The notes: a model not told the origin generated them from the letters alone. Positions 1 through 12,451 are shown, counted from the stretch's first letter. The stretch: DNA of 64,000 nt from Macrocybe gigantea (GCA_011319805.1 SJRY01000068.1:248001-312000); one strand, 5' to 3'. Numbers and translations: made by a program.

Positions 1-121
1 ACGTCTGATGGGGTTGTTGAGAAGTTGCATAAGGATTGAAGTCAGATGCGTATTCCTGGTATTGGTTTCTATTTTGCTGTCGAGAAGGGTATGATTGTTC
101 GTAAGGATCCCTGTAGGACAT
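1..121 (-). CDS. N-terminus of an unknown Tyr/Gln/Pro-rich protein (partial)
   Basis: Reading the minus strand from an ATG at 121-119 gives an open frame that begins MSYRDPYEQSYPS and runs about 40 codons to the window edge without a stop. It is rich in Tyr, Gln, Asn and Pro (for example NQYQEYASDFNPY). This composition is common at the cytosolic start of fungal hypothetical and membrane proteins, but no domain can be named from so little. The start was chosen because it is the first ATG of the open frame. The 262 bp between it and the stop of the next minus-strand gene would hold that gene's 3' end and this gene's promoter. Confidence 0.45.
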   Translation of the reverse strand, partial: MSYRDPYEQSYPSRQQNRNQYQEYASDFNPYATSQQPHQT

Positions 122-383
122 CGTTGGTGTACAGCGAAAAGAAAGGACTTGGACCGGTAGCTATGTAGGAGAGGTCCGAGACGACGAGCACGCGGAAATG
201 GCTGCGCAGCAATGGTAGGAAACAGAGGGCAGTTATTGGTGGAGATTGGCATCATGGCTGCAGTGTTTGACAACACCGCCTCGCATTTGTAATCACCCAT
301 AAAACAGACTTGGCCTTGGCCATACTTCCGTACTCGGATAATACAGCATAGGAAAATAAATACAATTCAGAACAGTAGAAAAA

Positions 384-1934
384 TTAAAACGTCCTTCCAG
401 GTATGAACGGAGTCCTTTGATCCGGGGGTTGCATTGGACCACCGCGCGACATAGCTCTCGTTCCTGCAGGCATGAAACGCCGACTTCCCCTCATTGGAGT
501 TGCTTGGATAGTACGATTTCCTGACGATGTTGTAGGAGGTGCGGAAGCATAGGTCGAGGCACCAAATCGGGATGCTGTGGGAAATTCAAAACCCGTTGAC
601 GGATGAGCGCCAAGGTGCGACTGTTTCCCTAGAGCCTGATTGTTTTGCGCCATGCTACGAGACGCCTTGGACCTCAGCGGGGTTGGGGGAGGTCGCATTT
701 GATTTCTCGCTGTCGCGTAAGCATAGCTCGCCTTATGATCAGAATTCGCACCCTGTTGTGTCTCCCGATGTGGATTGGCCGACGGCAACACGCCAGTTCG
801 GCGAGCAGAGGCTGTGGATGGGGGCACATACGCATAACGCCTGAAAAAAATATGATAAAAGCTATTATATGCGTTATTGTTAGTGTGTGAATTGTGAATA
901 CTCGATGTTATTGTTTAGTGGCTTCTGGCGATGCTCTGAAGAGTAGCTTGTGGAATCTTGGGCACCTGAAACGGTCAAGAAAGGGGGACCGCATGTGTAA
1001 GCGAACCTTGTTTACCTGATAGAAGGTCTGGTACGCGGCGCGCCACGGGAATGGTCAACCTGTCCTGGGCAAGTTGGCCGTCATTGGAACGTGGGCTAGA
1101 GGCTGTCAGCGGCTTTTGCTGATGATCATCGATGGGATAGCTGCGGGCAAGCGGTAACGTGTTGCAGCAGATGTCCATCGATTCACATCTTACGAGTCTG
1201 GGTCCCTCATGGGACGTTTCCCATTTAAGTTTGTCATATCAGAGGGCATTTGGCGGTCATAAGCTTCATGTGGATAGGACATTCGTTGGTATCGTTCTTG
1301 AGTGTGATGGCCACCAGCGAGCTGCGCCTCGTTCTGTCTGCAAGGACGTGAATAAGGAATCCAATAGTCCAGCAATCGAGCAGACTTTTTCAGTTCTGCA
1401 TTTTCCCGCCTGAGGCGTTCAATGAGGGCACGTTGTTGCTGGCATCTCGAACGCAGGAATCGAATTTGCGACGCCATCGCCTCCTGCTGAAACTAGAGCG
1501 AGTCAGTAAAGCAAAGATTGGCATAACTGCTATCGCTTGCTCTCGCGGCATAAGCTGCTGCATCTAGCATCGCTGGCACAGAACGAAACCAATCCGACAT
1601 CGGAGCATCCATCTGCCACCGTCGACATGAGCAATTATGCCTATTCAAGTCGGGCACGCATAAACCTCGGTTTGCAGCGGGACAACCTGTACGTTGCGGG
1701 TGCCGCACTGGCTACAGCTCTGATCAACATCTACTGCATGGGTTAGCAAAGCTCTCAGAAGAGGGCATTGGATCGCATCGACCCACTGAGATGACTGTTG
1801 CAGACCACATGTCCGCATTCCGTTAACCAGAACGGAAGTGTGGGCCCAGAGATGGAGGTAAACGGAAGGTGACAACGCCCACAGGACACAAATTCCCAGA
1901 AGCTGAACGAATCTTGCGCAGAAACGAGGGACAT
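384..1934 (-). CDS. RING finger protein of the RNF212/Zip3 type (putative meiotic SUMO/ubiquitin E3)
   Basis: Seven exons join into a 408-residue frame: 1934-1787, 1733-1666, 1612-1541, 1486-1194, 1140-1016, 965-902 and 840-384. The protein starts MSLVSAQDSF. Residues about 18-65 form a C3HC4-like RING (CGRC, then TECGHVVCNSHL, then CSQCG), followed by NVQVVPLQ and the helix MSDWFRSVP. A coiled coil comes next (IRFLRSRCQQQRALIERL), then a long Ser/Pro/Arg-rich tail ending IPGRTF. RING, short linker, coiled coil and disordered tail is the layout of RNF212/Zip3/HEI10 proteins, which mark crossover sites in meiosis. Family assignment rests on the RING spacing and coiled coil, so the exact subfamily is inference. 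The third intron (1487-1540) is GC-AG. All exon phases match. The gene is divergent from the JmjC gene, with starts about 160 bp apart. Confidence 0.72.
1487..1540 (-). other. GC-AG intron in the RING protein gene
   Basis: The 54-nt intron begins GCAAGC and ends TTTCAG on the minus strand. It removes an in-frame TAG and joins two phase-0 exons so that ...AAYAAR runs into QQEAMASQIRF. No GT donor gives an open frame that keeps both flanking conserved blocks. Confidence 0.6.
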
Positions 1935-2090
1935 AGTGCAGATGCGAAGGGTTGGATGAGAACTTTGATCTCGTCAATCCGCAGGCTGTGAAAAGCACAC
2001 AACAGCCGGGGTGCCGTGATGAATAGAACTCAATTTCCCCCTTTCTCAACGCCACTGTTTCGACCCCTAGTAGACAGTCGAGCGCCTATT

Positions 2091-5000
2091 ATGTCCAATA
2101 CGAGGCAACCCTTGCCAGACAAGGTTCAGAACTGTACAGCCTGGTTGGTGCCATGTGTACAGATTCTGGAAGCCCATATCACTCCAAGGAACGTTTCTGC
2201 TGATCATCAAGGCAAGCAGGTTCAAATTCAACGCCGAGCAGGGCTCTCGAGCTTTCCCGTCCCCCCACAACATATGAAGCTGAACTTCCGCATAACGGCG
2301 ACACGATGGCATACAACCGAGTCCACGATCACGTGCAGACACCCGCACCATCCGCAAAATGCACAGAACCCTTCTGTCCTTCTAGGTATGGCCCAGCGGA
2401 GAGTCGTGTGTTGGATCAGAAAATGGTACACGTCCGACATTCCAATGACCCTTCCAAGCCTCTATCGTCATCTGGATGGTCCCTGCAATCTTTGCTCTCG
2501 AAGAGCAACAACTTCAAGGAACTTCCCCGTATCCATGCTTCAGAGCATGATTTATCTCGATCGATTCGCGAATATGAGTCAAACGGCCTGCCAGTGATAG
2601 TCGAAGGCTGGCACGAACTACCGAACTGGCTGAATAAGTTCAACATCAATTGGTTCATAGCACAGAGCAGTCTGAGTCAGTGTTCTACCTCTCTTAGTGG
2701 CTCGCCTTTCTCACCGGTAGTAGCTGTAACCGTGCGGAACATTCACGACACGACAGATACGAGGCTGACGCTACTGGACTGCGTTGAGAGGTTGCGAAAT
2801 GGCCCAAAAGGTTCGTCTTGTCCATCTGGTGTGAACATGACCTTATATATTCCCTCAGGAGAACTTTACGGAAAAGATTTGGATTGTCCAGTGGGGTGGC
2901 GCCGTTGGTTATCTGAGAATAAAGAAATACCTTCTTTCTTGCTACCGGATGCAGATGCAAACTTGTTGAATGCACTACCGGAAGGCGTAAGTCCCAGTGT
3001 GGTGCTTAGATATCTTCATCACTGAAAATATCTGGTAGCTACATGTCGAAACATTGATGTGTTACATGGGTGCTGCCGACTCTTTCACCGCCTGTCACAA
3101 AGATTTGTGTGGTTCCACAGGTCAAAACCTTATGTGTTATTCCGAAAACGGGGTTCTTCCTTTTGGTTCATGACGGAAAGCTCCAGTTCAGCAGATGTCG
3201 CAGAATATTTCCATAACCTCGGGGAGGAATTAGACCATGAAACGCATGCCATTACTTTACAAGAGCTTGCAGGGGCACCTTTTACAGTCTATATTGGGGA
3301 ACAGAAGTTAGGCGATCTGGTCTTGATCCCGCCTCGAAGCTGCCATCAAGTCGTCAATCATGGCGGGATTACCATCAAGTCGTCATGGTCTAGGATGACG
3401 CTGCAAGGCTTGTCGGCCGCGTATTATTACGAGTTGCCGATCTATCGAAGGTCAGACATTCTACTCGCCTTCGGGGTTGATTCTTCATTCAAACCGCCCA
3501 AATATGCAGAGTCTGCCGGACGGAGACTTATAAAGTCAAACTACTCGTGTATTACGCCTTGGTGAAGACGTGTAGTGCTTTGTCATTGGCCTCCACACAA
3601 TTTCGCCCCGAACTTGCCCAGGACATGCAAATGCTTATCCGTCTTTACGACGATATACTGATTGAGGAGTACTGTCCCCATCATGCATCAATGCGCTGCG
3701 AGCGCCCGGACGACAGCATCATTATGACCAGGGCGCTTCCATGAATTCATTGCGTGACACCGACGATGGAATTTTGTGCGACTTCTGTGGGGCAGACATA
3801 TTCCAAAGTTTCTTCGAGTGCAAGACTTGCAAACATCCGTCCTCTGACTGCTCTACTGTCTGTCCGGGATGCTACGCTGAAGGTAGAAGCTGTCGCTGTG
3901 AAATCATGGAGCCTGTGCAATGCCGACCCTTCCAAAATCTTCTGGACGCCCGCGACCGAGCAGTAGAAGCCTTGAAAGAACACCTTCATCGTGTAAATCA
4001 ACCGTTAGAGGTCGAAGTCGAATTGTTCGTGCTTCTCATTGGCCTCTGGGCATTCATACTCATGAATAACCTGTTCTAGGAACTTCAACGACGCGTCCTC
4101 CACATTTTGGGCCGCTTGTATCCTGTTGGACGCCCGGCGAGGGAGCAAGGTAACGATAATTTGACCAAGGTCTTCCGATGTATTGACCCGTTAGCCCAGG
4201 TAAAGAACGAAGAACGAACATGTAGCCAAGCGAGACACCATCCCAATTCGAATTCTCATGTGGTTGCTTACCCGGCGGCCCTGCATTGCAAGAAGTGCCA
4301 CGCCTCCAAGTGTTACCAACATATTCTCCTGGATCAAAGAATGCACGTTGTGGATGCTATTCTCAAGCACAAAGCTAACAGCACACACTCTGTATACCAC
4401 GGAAACCACCTTGGAACAAGAACCGCTATTTGAACGGTCAACCAATTTATTCGAGGAAGGAAAAGCAGGGACTCCGTCCAGATCTCGCGCATCAGAGAGC
4501 CTATATGGCTCTGACATATCGCACTTGCAAGCCCCTTTGCCCAAGCTTTATGAAGGCAGGATGGTATGATGTGCAAGTCCAATATATAGCGGAGTCGAAG
4601 GAACCACCGCCGTCAGTTGGCATGTCAACTAACTTCGACGACAATCCATCCGATGCCTCGACATCGATATTAAGTACGTTTTCTGAGGCACCGCCAGCTA
4701 ATGCGCTGCGTCCGAAACGTGCTGCCATTCTTCGTCCCCGACTGCGGCCATATGTCAAGGTACCGCCGCTACCCTATCGGGTGAAGGAACAGATGCAATC
4801 ACCAAAAAGCGTAACTCTCCGCAATTCGGTGAGTTGCGTGGAGACCACCAAGGATGGTAGCTCATGGCTTCTGTAGAACGTCGCCTCACAACCACGTCGA
4901 CTTAGCAAGCCGCTCTCTCCAGCGGCTAAACCACGAGCATCTACGCTCACATCCTCCAAACGCCCTGTTAAACCTATGGTGGAAGCTTTGAAACACAAGA

Positions 5001-7482
5001 CCCAGGCGGTCTCGGAGATACAGCATAAGTTATCAGCAGGCAATCTGCAGTCCATGAAGATCGGTCCACCGAAGCAAATACGTTTCTTCAAAATCAATCA
5101 GTCTCCCGCTTCCCCAAGTTTGTCAGCGCATTCGGGAGTTCTGATTTCTCAGCAGAGCTAGCCGACGCCATAAATTCCTCTCGGGGGCAATCCACTGGGC
5201 AAAGCGTTGCTGTGTCCAACGCTTTGCCATTGCCAACTCTTCATCTAACGCAACAGCAAGGACTGCCACACATTGAGCGTACGCCTACATTCCGTCCAAC
5301 GACAAACCATGATAGCGCCCATACTCATCCAAATCCGATACCTCAGAACGAGTTCATTCCCACTCCCGCTGTCGGCAGTTTCACAGTCAATCATCCTAAT
5401 TCTATTACCGCCATTCGTCAACCCAGTCCCATCACCGTTAATCCTCATAGTTCTGCCACTGCTGACCACTCTAATTCTATCATTGCTAACCATCTCGTTG
5501 CTGCCAATCATCTCGATCCTTTTACTTTCGGACATAGAGAGAAGATGCCTGATCTTACGATGCGAGGAGAGGCGAATGTTTCCACTAGCGGCCTCGGAGT
5601 GTTTGACCCTCCGGAACGGCCCATGCAGGAAGGCATTGCAGCAGCGGTTCCTCAGAACAGTATGACAAATCTTGCGAAGGATGTTGCCGATCAAGTCATC
5701 GATCGCATAGTAAGTAGGAAAGAAATGATGGACGTATGAGTCCCTGATGTCTGCCCAACAGCGCCGTTATGAGATACGCTACGAAGTAATCCCGCGATCG
5801 CCAGTACGTGTTCTTGTGCCTATTCATCCACTACCTCATTTGCCTAATGGCAGTCGGCATTCTCTTCAGGTTCACACAAGTACTGAAAAACGGAGTGAAG
5901 TACGTATTTGCGAGTGGGCTTTGGATTCGCATAGTCATTCTCTTACAGCCGTCAAGCACCCTTCGGCTCGAAAATGTTCGCAGAAAAGTAGCCGTATTCT
6001 TCTTTTTCCACATACAGAAAATTCATTTGTTCGCATAGGAGTGCACGCGTCAACTATATCCTAGCGAGCATGGACCCCCTGTAAATTCGACTGCAATGTT
6101 CATTTTTTAACTGAGCTAATAACCATTCAGATTGACAGAGGGACTCTACCAAATTTCGGACACCAGTGGCTTCGATCATCCCCTACAGACCTACCGACCT
6201 TCCAAAGCCATCAAATACACACTCGCCAACCTTTTCCGGTGATACCAAAGTCACGCAGATACCCGTCCCATCCTAAATGGCATGGGAGAGAGCAGCATGC
6301 ACAGAAATTCGAAGGTCGTGACACGTCTGAGGTTGACATGTCGTATACCAGTCACGGGAAACGGAAATTGTCTATGTTGCAAGAAGGTGATATAGACTAT
6401 GCTACTCCGCGGCGCAGAAACTACAGATATCTAGGTCGGAAGTTTCAAAGAAAGAAAGAATACCAGCACCATCCCCAGGTAGTCCATGGGATGACGAAAG
6501 AATTTCAACGACGTTCGTATGATTATCCAGGGAAGCAAGATTCGCCATATGGATATGGACTCGCAGGCTCACCGAAGCCTGTCGACAGGCCTACCTTTTC
6601 TCGTCGCACTGATCATTCTATCCAGACACTCCCTTCGTTCGCGGAAGGCAGACATTTGCACCGGGCGAAGGCCCTAATCCAGGTCATTTTGATCCCGCAC
6701 CGTCGCCATTCGTTGAACACAGTTTTCATTACAAGAATGGGGCGCACCATCTAAATCATATCCCTTGGACGTCACCTCCCGCTGAAAGCCGCTACGCCCA
6801 CGAGAACGGAGCTGCTCAAAGTGTTGCTCGACCCCCGCCTCCGCCTATCGAAAGCAGCTATTTGCACGGGGATAGAGTTCGCCGTTACAATTACGACGCT
6901 CGAGCATCGCGACCGCCGAGTTATCCGAACGAGAGGGGAGTACGTCGTGCGACTCGTTTTGATCATGACAATCCCAGACATCACGGAGAGCATGGTCGCA
7001 CAGGATCGCCGTCGTCCCATCGTCTTCACGAGGAACATTCAGAGCGTGGTGCACAACCGGGTGTCAGACGCGAGTGGACAGGGTACTCTTATAACGATCG
7101 TTACTCCGATTTGCCTACATTGGCGTCGATGCCAGAGACGTCGCCGAGGACAGAGCGTCGGACCCCCGATCCTGAGTTTAGAGAGACCGTTTCCAGAAGG
7201 AGAGACTCGGTTCCGGTTGGGGATACTGGTGCGGTTCCCAGACCACCGCCTCCGGCAATGTTGCTCAGGGGCATGACTCCGCGCTCTGAGATGTGGGAGG
7301 ACACATATGACCTTGACGAGGAAATGAGACGCAGGGACGGAAATGGACTACGAGGTGAAGGCGAAGATTCACGTCTGAGGGCAGCGACGCCCAGCACGAA
7401 GCCGGCGAAAGATGCCATGAGTCTGTGTTTGCAATTTAGTGCCCTATGCAGCACTGACGCCCCTCAAAATTTCGCTAGATGA
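2091..7482 (+). CDS. JmjC-domain protein with two Cys-rich zinc-finger regions (putative 2-oxoglutarate oxygenase / histone demethylase)
   Basis: The JmjC core lies at about 2560-3540: GLPVIVEGWHELPNW, then after a 52-nt intron (2987-3038) VETLMCYMGAADSFTACHKD, NLMCYSENG, SSFWFMT, and PPRSCHQVVNHGG. HKD and the later CHQ supply the three Fe(II) ligands. Next comes a Cys cluster (CDFCGADIFQSFFECKTC, then CPGCYAEGRSCRC) and a second finger (LHCKKCHASKCYQH) near 4290. The C-terminal half is Pro/Asn-rich, with short NHPNSI-like repeats at 5390-5530, and then Arg/Ser-rich. Well-formed introns occur at 5710-5761 and elsewhere. The frame is broken in the G run at 3150-3153 and near 3705-3709, and possibly near 4400. 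The losses look like sequence errors because coding continues intact. Start 2091 gives MSNTRQPLPDKV; an ATG at 2019 is also in frame. That everything to 7482 is one gene is inference. Confidence 0.62.
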
Positions 7483-7859
7483 TCCGACCTGCAACCCATG
7501 GTCCTGATTCTTGAATATATACAACCAAGGACCCGTAGGCAATGAAATGAACGGACTGGAGTGATCTGACCTGATGATACCGTTTTGGAATGATTTTTTT
7601 GTGTATGTGTATGTAATGGATATAATGTCGTGCATGCCAAGGGGACAAGATTAGGGAAGCTTGGATAAAAAAAAAAGGGAGGGTATAAGAGGCGAAAACA
7701 GCAGGACCAAAGGAAAAGACAAAAAGAGATGAAACATATGCTAGACGTGACATGACCTTGCGCAAAGTGGACAGAAAGAAGGTAACAGAAGGTGAGAAAC
7801 AATGCAAAACCGTAAGAAAGATGCCTGTAGGAGAAGAAAACCGAGAATGAGAAAATCCA
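7483..7859. other. Convergent intergenic region (two 3' ends)
   Basis: This 377-bp spacer lies between the end of the JmjC gene on plus and the stop of the casein kinase gene on minus. It is A-rich with short homopolymers and should hold both 3' untranslated regions. The open frames crossing it have no conserved features, and I see no RNA gene in it. Confidence 0.5.
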
Positions 7860-9880
7860 TCAACACCGACACGTGAGAATTCTGAGCAGCATTGATTTGC
7901 GCGGCGGCTCGTCGGCGTCCTGCCCGTGGTAGCCGTCGCCATGCGAGACGCCCGTTTCGCCCGCTCTCGCGCGCACGTTGCTGATAGCGGGTGGAGCGGC
8001 GCCGACGCTAGAGACCATGGGCGAGACGCGGCCGTAAGGCTGCTGCTGGGCCGTGTACAGATCGTCTGCGCCGCCCGCCGTGTAGTCGTAGCCACCAGCA
8101 GTGCCAGGATTGGCGTATGGATGCTGTGCGCTCAGCCGCTGGGGTGTCGCAACGGGCACTCCGACCTGCGCCGCAGCGGAGTGTGGCGTGAATTGGCCCA
8201 TAGTGCCGCCTGCGCCACCTGGTGTGAGCGCGGCAGGAATCTTGCGCTGCTTGGACCCGTGCCGGACGAGTGCGGGTGACGGGGGCACGACGTTGCCTTG
8301 CGAGCGTCTTCTGTCGGATTCGCGATTGTCTCTTCTTCGGTCTGGTGCCAGTCCTGCGCTCTGCATCTGGCTCATCATCTGGCTCTGCTGCTGTGATTGC
8401 TTGACATGAAGGTGCTTAGATCACGCAGCATCTCGAGGATTGCGATTATTGCTTACCACTGAAGCTTCCCATCCCTTTCCGCCTGTAGGGGGAGTCAACA
8501 AGGGCATTGTCGAACACGAAATCCGCAATAAGCATACCATTAAGAAGGTTCCAATCGAAGACGCCGTCTTCGACGTCGCCGTTGCTCTTTAGTATCTTGG
8601 CAAAGAGTTCTCGAAGGAAATCGTAATCAGGAGTTTCTTCGAACCCCAGCTTGCGGACGTAATTGAGATAGATGCTGAATTCCTCTGATGGAGCGATGAG
8701 TGCGGACGGGTCATGAATGCTTGGGAAGGATAGTACCTGGGTAGCCCTCGCACAGCTCCTTGATTGGAGTGGTCTGCTTCTTCTCGCCGATTTTTTCATA
8801 CTTTTGCTTGTTGGTCGCGGCCTTGAGGCCCTGCCACGGTAGACTGCCACGCAAAAAGTACATGAATACGTGCCCCAAGGCTTCCAGATCGTCTCTTCGT
8901 GATTGCTCTAAACTCCAAGGGTGAGGACGGACGCTGAGAACGAAGGTGCACAAAGAATATACCCCGGCCGAGATGGGTGTTGATGCTCATGTACCTGGCA
9001 GTGCCGCTCAAGCTTTTGCGCTCTCGGTATGGGATGTGTTGCTTCGTCTTTGGGTCACGGTATTGCTTTGCCATTCCAAAGTCGACGACGTGTATTACTA
9101 GAAAATCACGAGGCTTGAGAACAACAATGACAGGGAAAAAAAACCGTGGCAGAGGACTGACTGTTGGCGCCTTTCGTGCCAGGACGACCGATGAGAAAGT
9201 TGTCGGGCTTAATGTCGCGGTATATGAGATTTTTCTCGTGTATTGTCTGGACCCGCGTAATCTGGATAGAAGACTGTTGAGGATCGAGGAGCAAAGTGAA
9301 GAGACAAGTTTTCGTCCACCATCTGCCTAGCAGCCATGCACACGGTCTTGATGGAAAACTTGCGCCCACACATGTCGAAGAGGTCCTCCAGGCTGGGACC
9401 AAGCAGATCGATGACGAGGATGTTGTGGAGCCCTTCCTGCCCAAAGTGATATATCTGCGGGATCCCGGCTGCGGAAAGGGAAAGATGGTGGAAAGAACAT
9501 GGGTTACGGTGGGGACGACGTAAGTTAGAAAAGTCGACTGACTGCATCCTGCGAGTATGCGGTAGGAGCGACATTCGTCGCGGAGCTGGGGTGCTTCGGC
9601 TTTCCTGGGCTCCTGCGGAGGAGAGGGCATGAGCAAGGCGGCTGAACAGTGGGAACAGAAAGGAGACGGAAAGCATACGAATTTGATTGCGACGGTCTGA
9701 GAGTTGAGCAGATTTGTGCCTGTGATGGGGGCGTCAGCGGAACAAAGACGGAGTGCGGTGAAGTAGGAGGTCGTTACCCTCAAAGATGACGCCGAAAGAG
9801 CCTTCGCCGATCTTCCTGCCGACACGGTAATGTATTCCGACTAGATTTGCGGTGGACGATGCATGGGAGTGGGAGGTCAT
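7860..9880 (-). CDS. Casein kinase 1 (membrane-associated Yck/Cki1-type Ser/Thr kinase)
   Basis: About nine exons. The start ATG (9880-9878) opens [21 protein letters not shown]. Kinase features in order: the glycine loop [11 protein letters not shown], the lysine in [36 protein letters not shown], the catalytic loop [12 protein letters not shown], the DFG motif [10 protein letters not shown], the CK1-specific [16 protein letters not shown], and [15 protein letters not shown]. The non-kinase tail is Gln/Ser/Pro-rich and ends [11 protein letters not shown]1 enzymes phosphorylate acidic or pre-phosphorylated Ser/Thr sites, and the Yck branch is held at the plasma membrane by palmitoylated C-terminal cysteines, which the CRC end could supply. 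No frame break was found. It ends tail to tail with the JmjC gene. Confidence 0.95.
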
Positions 9881-10017
9881 CTGGAAAGGGGAGAAGATGT
9901 GAAAAAGAAAAGAGAGAGAAGGAGATTTGGGCCGCAGAGGCCTATTATTTAAAAAAAAAGAGCAAAACTGTCGAACGGCAAGAAGACAGCACACAAAACC
10001 CAATTTGGAAATTTCTT

Positions 10018-12142
10018 TTATTTGACTTTAACGAAATCTGTCCACTTCACACTTCGAGTCGACCACCAGAACAAAGAAACCGGCCCAGGAAATGTAGCGA
10101 CAACTCGTCCGTCCTTTTGATAGTAAGACCGGCACTCTGTCCACACAGATCCTGCCAGTCGTCGTCGCAACCATTCATTGTACCGTTCCGTAGCATCCTC
10201 TGTCACCTCAAACGATCGTGCATCGCCCCGGACGACGGGCGCAATCAACTGCAGTGCATGTCCAATCTGAGCTTCCTGGCTGAATATCACCGACGCGTGC
10301 CCAGTCGCCACATTCGGTCCTGCGTCCGACAAGTCAGTCATCGCCTCGACCCCGTCCGTCCGACTGGCTCACCTAGCAGCGTGAACAGATTCGGAAAACC
10401 CGGCATGCAGCTGCCATAGTACGCCTGCGGTCCGCCGTGCGACGCAAAGTACTCTTGCACCGTCGTGCCCTCGCTGCCCGCACATGCAGGCCCACTGGCT
10501 CCTGGAGTTCCACACAGAGTTCAGGTCATGGCTCGAGAACTATCGCGGTCCAGGAACTCACTGTCGAATACCCGGTGGCGAATATGATCACGTCCAGCGC
10601 AATCACGTTGCCATTCCTGAGCCTGATTCCCTCTTTGACGACACACTCAATGGTTCCCCACTCCACCTTTACATTCGATCGGTGCAGACTGCTGAGGTAC
10701 CCCGGATCTACAATAATGCGTTTGCATCCCGGCGCTAGACCAAATTAGACCCTCGACTTCCGCAAATCAGTACGACGCTTCTTACGGTAGGCAGGTGTCA
10801 GCTTTGCCACTTCAGTCGCAGGCGCTGTCATTTTGATGTACCCGGCAAGCAGCTAGCGCGGTGTTTGTCATCTTGCGCAGTTCCGACGCCAACGCAGCAA
10901 TTTCCTACTCACTCGTCTCGCCAATGCGCCCAGTCTCACGTTTCCTTTTCGGAACAGTACAGACACCAAGTCGGCCTGGTGCAGGGTCCATGCATGAGCA
11001 GTCAACGAAAAGACCGCGCAAGTCGTTCCTTACCCTTGCCATCAGCCAGTTCCTGTACCAACGCATGATGAACGGCATGTACGCGAACACCCACTTTACC
11101 CAGCTCGGGTACTTGTAATTACGCTTTGCGCGCCCGTTAGCAAACGGCAATTCCGTTCACGGTAAAACAACGTATCACGTACCTGCGGAACGTACCACTG
11201 CGGAGTGCGACAGATATTGATGACTTGGACAGAGGGATCTTGAGATATCTCGGGCACGATCTGAGCTCTATGTCGCTCATCAGGGATGTTAAAACCGCGA
11301 GATGACAGACGCGAGCTCACGCCGAGCATCCATTCCCCATCACTGCAACCCGTTTTCCAGCCAAGTCCACATCGTGCCTCCATCTCGCCGAGTGCCATAC
11401 CAAGCCATGAAATGTCTCCGCACCCGGGACATCCTCGGGAACATTGGGCTCATGAACCCGCCGATCGCATAGAACATGACCTCCGCTTGGACCTGTGCAC
11501 GCTCACCCGTCGCCACGCGCTCGACCGTGACGTCGTAGCGCTGCGCATCTGCGTCCCACTCCGCCCCAACAACCCCATGTCCGAAGCGCGCGTGCGGTGC
11601 CAGTGCGTGCCTGTGGAATAGCGCCTCCCAGTAAGCGCGGATCTCGGGCTGTCCGACGTAGTAGCTCGACCAGTTCGGGTTCAGATCCGTCGATAGGCTG
11701 TACCAGTGCCCAGGCACGTCCGAGCCGCAGCCCTATGCAACTCTCTTTTCGGAACCATGACAGCCCTATCCTTGAGAATGACCTACGGGATATGTATTGT
11801 CCTGGAAATGATAGCAGTCTTAGCAGCGCGGACGTTAAACGATGGACTTGGATGCTACAAACCCTCCAAGTGCCGCCCAGCGCATCCGCTCTCTCGTAGA
11901 TCTGTCGAAAAAGACGATGAGAGGGTAGACTAGAGACAATATAAGATGCCGATGTCACCGTAAAGTTGTCATATTTGAGCTTTCTCTTGAGCTGAATAGC
12001 CGCAGAGATGCCGGCAACCCTGTCGTGCAGGCGTAATTAGCGCTCAACGACATGAAAAAAAAATGACATGTGGAGACACCGACCCCGCACCGACAATGAT
12101 TATCCGGGGCCCCGTCCGCAACGACGAATTGGCTTCCGACAT
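10018..12142 (-). CDS. FAD/NADPH-dependent monooxygenase, Baeyer-Villiger type
   Basis: The ATG at 12142-12140 opens [20 protein letters not shown]. Splicing gives the FAD Rossmann motif GAGVAGISAA, then [18 protein letters not shown], and [16 protein letters not shown]. The Baeyer-Villiger fingerprint FxGxxxHxxxW is present as [11 protein letters not shown], followed by the NADPH Rossmann GNGCSAAQ. Later blocks include FCRTPQW-like text, [14 protein letters not shown] and DVIIFATGY. These enzymes insert oxygen next to ketones or oxidise heteroatoms, and substrates cannot be read from sequence. Introns are regular. The frame breaks once, at 11437-11439 (GGG on plus), between MSPMFP and EDVPG; one extra base restores the reading. 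Whether this is a sequence error or a mutation is unresolved. It lies 138 bp upstream of the kinase gene, on the same strand. Confidence 0.85.
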
Positions 12143-12191
12143 TAAAAAAAAAAGAGCAACGTGAGCAAAACAGCTCCTGCTTTGCAGGCTC

Positions 12192-12198
12192 TATATAC
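12192..12198 (-). promoter_or_regulatory. TATA box of the monooxygenase gene
   Basis: TATATAG on the minus strand lies about 50 bp upstream of the ATG at 12142, and a T-rich stretch directly precedes the ATG. The position suits a short leader. This is a sequence match only. Confidence 0.4.
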
Positions 12199-12451
12199 CC
12201 AGGCGCAACAGCTGACAGGATTCTCCTGCACGGCTGCAATGCCCATACTTTAGGTTCTGGATTTACATGTGATATGCATCGGTACAATTCGCAGCGATGT
12301 GAGAACAAGCATCATTTATTGTCATTTCTTTTACGAGTCCAAGGAGATAGAAGAAAGGTGCCACATGCGATCGTAAACTGTACAGCGGTAACGAAAGGGG
12401 TTATAAGTAAACAGACAACGGACTACAGGAACGCAGTCAGGAAGGCTATGT
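12199..12451. other. Spacer between GID4 and the monooxygenase promoter
   Basis: It holds the 3' end of GID4 and the far promoter of the monooxygenase, both on minus. A small open frame on plus shows no conserved content. Confidence 0.4.

Noticed and set aside
7475..8095. Long minus-strand open frame beside the casein kinase tail
   Set aside because: It overlaps the real kinase last exon in another frame and continues into the 3' region; its Ser/Phe-rich content has no conserved block.
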